Shown here in pieces: positions 1-4,147 of a stretch of DNA of 6,755 bases. Each line of letters starts with the position of its first letter. Position 1 is the stretch's first letter. The DNA comes from Thermodesulfobacteriota bacterium (GTDB lineage: Bacteria > Desulfobacterota > RBG-13-43-22), in contig JALOOY010000082.1 of the NCBI GenBank assembly GCA_025454185.1, positions 1-6,755 of the forward strand, written 5' to 3'. The notes under the pieces are model-generated. The model made no database searches, was not told where the DNA came from, and saw nothing but the letters and a program-made list of their open reading frames with translations. A program made the translations under genes and the position numbers.

Positions 1-1
1 C

Positions 2-127
2 AACTATTGGGGACCCACGGGCAATCAGAAGGATACGCGGGTCCAGGTCCGCCGCTACCGGGGACCGGTCGGGACCCCGGTCAATCCCCTGCCGGGCAGT
101 GTGGGCACTAAAAGGAGAAAGCGCTAA
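2..127 (+). CDS. Type II DMSO reductase-family molybdopterin oxidoreductase, alpha subunit (C-terminal end only)
   Basis: This is an open frame entering from the left edge, 41 codons ending at TAA 125-127. It reads NYWGPTGNQKDTRVQVRRY near its start and ends in a basic tail, GTKRRKR. The fragment is too short to show any cofactor-binding residue. I assign it mainly by position: in this enzyme group the catalytic bis-MGD alpha subunit gene normally lies directly upstream of the iron-sulfur beta gene, which here starts 65 bases downstream. The NYW..TGNQKDTRV segment also looks like the end of such an alpha subunit. The frame has no internal stop and no terminator follows it, so co-transcription with the beta gene is likely. 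The alpha subunit would hold the Mo cofactor and one Fe-S cluster and be exported by Tat with beta attached, but none of that is visible here. Confidence 0.7.
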   Translation, partial: NYWGPTGNQKDTRVQVRRYRGPVGTPVNPLPGSVGTKRRKR

Positions 128-192
128 AACGGGCTGAACGGCTCCCTGGGAAACAGGATACGCCAAGCAGCCCCTTAGAGGAGAAATAGCCT

Positions 193-1263
193 ATGGCCGC
201 CATTAACAGCCAGGTGCGTATGGTTTTCGATCTGAACAAGTGTCTGGGGTGCCAGACCTGCACCAGCGCCTGTAAAAGTATGTGGACCGACGGCAATCAG
301 GGTCAGATGTACATGTTTTGGAACAATGTGGAGAACCAGCCGGGCCGCGGCTACCCGAAAAACTGGCAGACCCTGGGCGGCGGTTTTGACGCCTGCGGCA
401 ACCAGTTGCGGGCCTCCGGGCTGCCTTCCATCAACCAGGACTATGGGGCGCCCTGGGAATATAATTTTGAGCAGGTATTGATGACCGAGGGCGGCAGCGC
501 CCGGGCGGGACTCCTGGTCCCCTCGCCGACCCCGGCGGCCCCCAACGACTATGCCAGCAACTGGGAGGAGGACGTGGGAACGGGCACCTATCCCAATTCC
601 TACTATTTCTATCTGCCGCGCATCTGCAACCATTGCAGCCAGCCGGCCTGCGTGGCCGCCTGCCCCCGCCGGGCCGTGTACAAGCGGGAGGAGGACGGAA
701 TCGTCCTGGTGGACCCGACCCGCTGCCGGGGCTACCGGCACTGCGTCCGGGCCTGTCCTTATAAGAAGATCTACTACAACCCGCTGGAGAAGATTTCTCA
801 GAAATGCATCTTCTGTTACCCCCGGGTCGAAGCGCAGCAGCCGGGCGAGACCACCCAGCAGTTCCTGGCCCGGCAGGGGGGCAATTTCTGTGTTACCCAG
901 TGCGTCGGCCGGATCCGCTACACGGGGTATGCCGAGGACCTCACCAGCAGCGTCTACAAGCTGGTGGAGGTCTGGCGGGTGGCCCTGCGGCTCCATCCGG
1001 AGTTCGGGACGGAACCCAACACCTTCTATATCCCGCCCTTGAGTCCGCCCGTCCAGGGGGGCACCGGTCAGCGCATCCCCGTCGATCTGCTGGCCAACCT
1101 GTTCGGCGACCATTGCGCCCAGACCCACGCCCAGCGGGTCGCCCGGATCCAGGAAGTCTTCAGCATCTTGGAGGGGGAACGGGCCCGGGTGGCCGGCGGC
1201 GGCACTTCGGAACTGATAACCATTCTGACCGCCTATGCGGAAGACGACCGGATTCAAACCTGA
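193..1263 (+). CDS. Type II DMSO reductase-family iron-sulfur beta subunit (EbdB/DdhB/SerB/NarH-like)
   Basis: This 356-residue electron-transfer subunit has four ferredoxin-like Cys groups: C17/C20/C23/C27, C145/C148/C153/C157, C178/C184/C188 and C205/C208/C233/C237. The fifteen ligands fit three [4Fe-4S] clusters and one [3Fe-4S] cluster, because Tyr181 stands where the fourth Cys of the CRGYRHC group would be. NarH-type subunits have an aromatic residue at the same place. Other family hallmarks are DLNKCLGCQTC, FWNNVE..PGRGYPKNW, NSYYFYLPRICNHC, CPYKKIYYN and CVGRIRYTGY, which are closer to the EbdB/DdhB/SerB group than to cytoplasmic NarH. There is no signal peptide, as expected for a subunit carried through Tat with alpha. 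It should pass electrons between the Mo site of alpha and the heme of gamma. ATG 193 is preceded by AGGAG at 179-183 with a 9-base spacer. The substrate cannot be inferred from this subunit. Confidence 0.95.
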   Translation: MAAINSQVRMVFDLNKCLGCQTCTSACKSMWTDGNQGQMYMFWNNVENQPGRGYPKNWQTLGGGFDACGNQLRASGLPSINQDYGAPWEYNFEQVLMTEGGSARAGLLVPSPTPAAPNDYASNWEEDVGTGTYPNSYYFYLPRICNHCSQPACVAACPRRAVYKREEDGIVLVDPTRCRGYRHCVRACPYKKIYYNPLEKISQKCIFCYPRVEAQQPGETTQQFLARQGGNFCVTQCVGRIRYTGYAEDLTSSVYKLVEVWRVALRLHPEFGTEPNTFYIPPLSPPVQGGTGQRIPVDLLANLFGDHCAQTHAQRVARIQEVFSILEGERARVAGGGTSELITILTAYAEDDRIQT

Positions 1264-1304
1264 CGGACGGCGAGGGTCGGTTTGGAAGCGACAGGAGGAC
1301 TCCG

Positions 1305-2057
1305 ATGACAACCCGTTTCAAACAAAGCATTCGGCCGCCCCTTTTCCGGTGGTGGGGGCCGGTCCTGATCCTGCTGGCCCTGATCCGTCCGGCCGGGGCG
1401 GCGGTGACCATCGATGCCGTCTACGTGGCCGCCATCGGCAACGGCTTGAACCCGACCGACCCGGCCTGGAGCCAAGCGACGGCCACCACAGTGGCCCTGG
1501 ACTCGGTAATCGGTCCCACCGGTGTCCCCCAGCTTCTTCCCACGGCTCAGTGGCGCTACCTGCAGGTCCGGGCCATCCACAACGGAAACCAGATTTTCTT
1601 CCGCTATGAATGGGCCGACGGCACGAACAACCTCAGCGTGGCGGACACGCCCCTTTTTGCCGACGCTGTGGCCATGGAAATCCCTTTCACCGTGTCGTCC
1701 AGCATCGCCATGGGCAACCAGCGCGAGCCGGTCAACATCCTCTACTGGCGGGCCGATCTGGTCAAACCGGAGAACCTCGTGTCCGGGGGCGCCGGGACGG
1801 TCCAGAAAAGCCCCGATTCCGAGGCCCTGCCCATCAGCCATTCCCAGAGCCGCACGGCCCTGCCCGGCTCCTGGACCGTGATCATTCAACGGCCCCTGCA
1901 GGGCACCTACAACCCGCCGGCGCAGTCGGGCAACCTGGTCACGCTGAACCGGGGTGGGAATTACCGCATCTGCTTCGCCCAGTGGGACGGGGCTCAGGAA
2001 GAGCGGAACGGTCTCAAAATGGTGGCGGGGAGTTGGCAGACCCTGCAGGTTCATTGA
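1305..2057 (+). CDS. Heme b-binding gamma subunit of type II DMSO reductase-family enzyme (EB_dh domain)
   Basis: This 250-residue periplasmic subunit starts at ATG 1305 behind AGGAGG (1293-1298), 41 bases after the beta stop. The N-terminus has a basic stretch and a short hydrophobic core (GPVLILLAL) ending in PAGAA, so it looks like a Sec signal peptide cut near residue 32 or 33. No twin-arginine motif is seen. The rest matches the ethylbenzene dehydrogenase gamma / DMS dehydrogenase gamma domain: DPAWSQA, LQVRAIHNGNQIFFRYEW, FADAVAMEIPF, VNILYW, FAQWDGAQEERNGLK. In EbdC heme b is held by Met and Lys. Met124 (in AVAMEI) and Lys238 (in NGLKMV) are the likely counterparts here, by motif and not by structure. 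There is no CxxCH, so it is not a c-type cytochrome. Its role is inferred as accepting or donating electrons at the outer end of the alpha-beta relay. Confidence 0.92.
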   Translation: MTTRFKQSIRPPLFRWWGPVLILLALIRPAGAAVTIDAVYVAAIGNGLNPTDPAWSQATATTVALDSVIGPTGVPQLLPTAQWRYLQVRAIHNGNQIFFRYEWADGTNNLSVADTPLFADAVAMEIPFTVSSSIAMGNQREPVNILYWRADLVKPENLVSGGAGTVQKSPDSEALPISHSQSRTALPGSWTVIIQRPLQGTYNPPAQSGNLVTLNRGGNYRICFAQWDGAQEERNGLKMVAGSWQTLQVH

Positions 2058-2095
2058 AAAATGAGCCGCTTGTGCCAACCCACATGACCAAGATG

Positions 2096-2101
2096 AAAGG
2101 A
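2096..2101 (+). promoter_or_regulatory. Ribosome binding site deciding the chaperone start
   Basis: AAAGGA lies just 5' of ATG 2105, with a short spacer of 3 bases. Two other in-frame ATGs, at 2084 and 2093, have no purine-rich site in front. ATG 2105 is therefore the preferred start, though the spacer is shorter than ideal. Confidence 0.5.
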
Positions 2102-2104
2102 ATT

Positions 2105-2857
2105 ATGAACCCCTGGAAGGATGGAGAATGCGGCCCTTCGGATCCCGGACGACGCAGCGCCCTGTTCAAACTGCTGTCGTTGGGTTTCCGCTACCCGGAA
2201 AGCGAACTGGGCCAGGCCCTGTTGGATGGATCTTTTGGGGAGGCCCTGCAGGAAATCCTGGCCGCCCTGCCTCATCTGTGTGAACTGACGGAAGGGATAG
2301 AGGAACGGTTGGCCCGGATCGGGGAAGAAATCCGGGAAAGGGGCTTGTCGGAACTGGAAGTGGATTATGTCCGGACCTTCGACGTGGGAGCGCCGCGGCC
2401 GCCCTGTCCCCCTTACGAGGGTCTGAACCGGGAAGGGGAACGGACGCGCATCATGCTGGAAGTCAGCGAGTTTTACAGACATTTCGGCCTGCAGATGTCC
2501 GCGGCGGAAGGGGCCCGGGATCTGCCCGACGGGCTGGCAGCCGAATTGGAGTTTCTTCATTTTCTGGCCTTCAAGGAGGAGCAGGCCCGTACCGCTGGAG
2601 CGCCGGATCTTCTGGCCGGATATGTGCTGGCCGAAAAGGATTTCCTGGAGCGCCATCTGAACCAGTGGGTGCCGCGCTTTGCCGCCAGACTGCAGGAAGG
2701 CGCCGCCAACACCTTCTACAGCTACCTGGGCCATATCCTCGGGGAAGTGATCCGCCTGGAAACCGAAACCCTGCGGGTCTGCTGCGGCCGCTTTCCGATT
2801 TCGGAAGGTCCGGCCGCGGCAGCGCAGACCGCGTTGTCCTCGGGAGGGCCGCGATGA
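2105..2857 (+). CDS. TorD/NarJ-family molybdoenzyme assembly chaperone (delta subunit, EbdD/DdhD/SerD-like)
   Basis: This 250-residue, mostly helical cytoplasmic protein has no signal peptide. Family marks are RSALFKLLSLGFRYPE (17-32), the segment DYVRTFDVGAPRPPCPPYEG (87-106), EFYRHFGLQ (122-130), LPDGLAAELEFLHFLAFKE (140-158) and FLERHLNQWVPRF (180-192). These fit the TorD/DmsD/NarJ superfamily. Such proteins bind the Tat leader and apoprotein of a molybdenum catalytic subunit until the cofactor is inserted. The gene follows gamma by 47 bases, giving the order alpha-beta-gamma-chaperone. That is the order of ebdABCD; ser, clr and ddh loci have the chaperone gene before gamma. Starts at 2084 or 2093 would add 7 or 4 residues. 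The C-terminus after about residue 232 is Ala- and Gly-rich and probably disordered. The stop overlaps the next start as ATGA. Confidence 0.92.
   Translation: MNPWKDGECGPSDPGRRSALFKLLSLGFRYPESELGQALLDGSFGEALQEILAALPHLCELTEGIEERLARIGEEIRERGLSELEVDYVRTFDVGAPRPPCPPYEGLNREGERTRIMLEVSEFYRHFGLQMSAAEGARDLPDGLAAELEFLHFLAFKEEQARTAGAPDLLAGYVLAEKDFLERHLNQWVPRFAARLQEGAANTFYSYLGHILGEVIRLETETLRVCCGRFPISEGPAAAAQTALSSGGPR
2843..2857 (+). promoter_or_regulatory. ATGA translational-coupling junction with internal ribosome binding site
   Basis: GGAGG at 2843-2847, inside the chaperone gene, sits 6 bases before ATG 2854. The chaperone stop TGA (2855-2857) overlaps that ATG. This ATGA arrangement is typical of coupled translation and fixes the start of the FmdE-family gene. 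Confidence 0.75.
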
Positions 2858-3570
2858 TCGATGGGGAGCGTTTCGAGCGCCTGCTGGCGGAGTCCGTAAG
2901 ACTCCACGGACATCTTTGCCCCGGTCAGGTCCTGGGGGTGCGCCTGGCCCTGTGCGGATTGGAGAAAGTGGGTCTCCCGGAACCTAAGGGAAAAGATCGG
3001 GGGAAACTGCTCCTCTTTGTGGAGATCGACCGCTGCGCCACCGATGCCCTGCAGTCCGTGACCGGCTGCAGCCTCGGCCACCGCAACCTGCGTTTTCTCG
3101 ACTACGGCAAGATGGCGGCCTCCTTCGTCAACCTGGAGACCCAGCAGGCCGTCCGGGTGGCGGCCCGCGAGGAAGCCCGGGAAAAGGCCGGGCGGTATTT
3201 CCCGCACCTCCAGGACCGGCGGGAATGCCAGCGGCAGGCCTACAGCATGATGCCGGACCGGGAACTATTTTCCTGGAAATACGTACGCATAACGGTCCTG
3301 CCCCAGGACCTGCCGGGAAAGCCCCTGCGCCGGGTGCGCTGCGAAGCCTGCGGCGAGATGATCCAGGACATGCGCGAAGTGGTCCGGGACGGACGCACCT
3401 TCTGTGCGCCCTGCGCCTTCGGCGGGGCCTATTACCGGGTTCAACAGACTTGTTTTCCGGTGGGCGGCGGGCAGGCCCGCTGGAGCGGCTTCCTTTCCGA
3501 GGCCGGGACGAAGGGAAGGGGCCGCGATCGCCAGGACGCCGGGCGGCTTTCGGCCCCCGAGAGTCCCTGA
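2854..3570 (+). CDS. FmdE-family protein with C-terminal zinc ribbon
   Basis: This 238-residue protein is related to subunit E of formylmethanofuran dehydrogenase (FmdE domain). It has the N-terminal signature HGHLCPG (18-24), then EIDRCATDALQSVTGCSLGH (57-76), where D59, C61, C72 and H76 are candidate metal or cofactor ligands, and a conserved-looking LDYGKMAASF (82-91). A zinc ribbon follows with C163/C166 and C184/C187. FmdE-like proteins occur in many bacteria without methanofuran. A link to Mo/W cofactor enzymes is suspected for the family but the biochemical role is not settled. The 4-base overlap with the chaperone gene suggests a job in maturing or supplying the cofactor of the upstream enzyme; this is inference. 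There is no signal peptide, so it should be cytoplasmic. The last 50 residues or so, after the ribbon, look like a low-complexity extension carrying Cys200. Confidence 0.88.
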   Translation: MIDGERFERLLAESVRLHGHLCPGQVLGVRLALCGLEKVGLPEPKGKDRGKLLLFVEIDRCATDALQSVTGCSLGHRNLRFLDYGKMAASFVNLETQQAVRVAAREEAREKAGRYFPHLQDRRECQRQAYSMMPDRELFSWKYVRITVLPQDLPGKPLRRVRCEACGEMIQDMREVVRDGRTFCAPCAFGGAYYRVQQTCFPVGGGQARWSGFLSEAGTKGRGRDRQDAGRLSAPESP

Positions 3571-4053
3571 ATGTCCGCGAAAGGATGGCCTCCCCCGTTC
3601 CGAGCCGATCGTAAGGCCCGCTGGCCGAAATCCGGGTTCTGGCCGTTTCTCCTGCTGGCGCTGGTCATGGGCTGTCAGACCCAGGTGGAAACCCTGGAAC
3701 TCGGAAAAAACAAGGCGGGGACGGTTTTCTACTTGGAAGGAAAACAATTCTCCCAGGGAAGCGGGAGGGCCGCGGTGATCCTGAAAATGGTCCCCGAAAA
3801 AGGGGGGCAGGAATTCCGGGGAGTCGAGGATTACCTCAAGCGGTTGGGGAAGGAGTCGCGGGATTTCGGATATATCCGGGGGACCTTTGAAATGGACTGC
3901 CCCTCCGGCCTGATGCGGATGGTGCGGACGGATTATTACGACAGGGGAAACCGGGGCATCGTTTCCAACCAGTACGAAAATACCTTGTGGGGGAAGGTCC
4001 CTTTTGAAAGCGTGGGGTCCCGGATCCGCCAAATGGTTTGCCCGCCGTCGTGA
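3571..4053 (+). CDS. Predicted lipoprotein resembling surface-adhesin protein E (Adhesin_E)
   Basis: This 160-residue protein has its ATG touching the FmdE stop (TGAATG, 3568-3573), with only a weak GAGAG upstream, so re-initiation or coupling is likely. A basic N-terminus and a hydrophobic run (FWPFLLLALVMG) end at Cys35 in LALVMGC, which is compatible with a lipobox although Met at -2 is unusual. The second half (FEMDCPSGLMRM, DYYDRGNRGIVSN, LWGKVPFESVGSRI, MVC) recalls the small Adhesin_E-like secreted family, where a DC near the middle and a C near the end recur. Here these are Cys110 and Cys157, which could form a disulfide. Its function is unknown. As the last gene of the run it might be a periplasmic or outer-membrane accessory of the oxidoreductase or simply a passenger. 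The family call comes from pattern memory only. Confidence 0.7.
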   Translation: MSAKGWPPPFRADRKARWPKSGFWPFLLLALVMGCQTQVETLELGKNKAGTVFYLEGKQFSQGSGRAAVILKMVPEKGGQEFRGVEDYLKRLGKESRDFGYIRGTFEMDCPSGLMRMVRTDYYDRGNRGIVSNQYENTLWGKVPFESVGSRIRQMVCPPS

Positions 4054-4132
4054 GGTTAGGGACTGCCGCCGCAGCGGGGAGGATCGATCCACCGGGGATA
4101 TCCACAGGGGCCGGACTTATGAGGAGTAAAAG

Positions 4133-4144
4133 AAAGGAAGGGAG
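4133..4144 (+). promoter_or_regulatory. Ribosome binding site of the surface-protein gene
   Basis: Purine-rich AAAGGAAGGGAG precedes ATG 4148. AAAGGA (4133-4138) gives a 9-base spacer. The in-frame ATG 4178 has no comparable site, so 4148 is preferred although either start leaves a usable signal peptide. No convincing -35/-10 promoter was seen in the 4054-4147 spacer. Confidence 0.6.
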
Positions 4145-4147
4145 ACC

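Noticed and set aside
193..280. Tat signal on the beta subunit
   Set aside because: The first Cys group begins at residue 17 and no twin-arginine or hydrophobic stretch precedes it; beta subunits of this group travel with alpha.
175..1311. Long minus-strand open frame opposite the beta subunit gene
   Set aside because: It is a GC-rich shadow of a well-supported gene. Its translation has no recognisable domain, and the + strand frame carries all the Fe-S motifs.
1254..2078. Minus-strand open frame opposite the gamma subunit gene
   Set aside because: It spans the same bases as a recognisable gamma subunit with signal peptide and ribosome site, and has no family motifs of its own.
3265..4092. 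Minus-strand open frame opposite the FmdE and lipoprotein genes
   Set aside because: It crosses two genes that have family motifs on the + strand; its composition is that of an antisense shadow.
4081..4103. Palindromes GGATCGATCC and GGATATCC, 5 bases apart, as a possible operator
   Set aside because: They are short and lie next to each other in a spacer with no recognisable promoter; chance is likely and no regulator is nearby.
4098..4106. DnaA-box-like ATATCCACA before the surface-protein gene
   Set aside because: It is a single 8-of-9 match with no cluster, no AT-rich tract and no dnaA or dnaN nearby, so not an origin.
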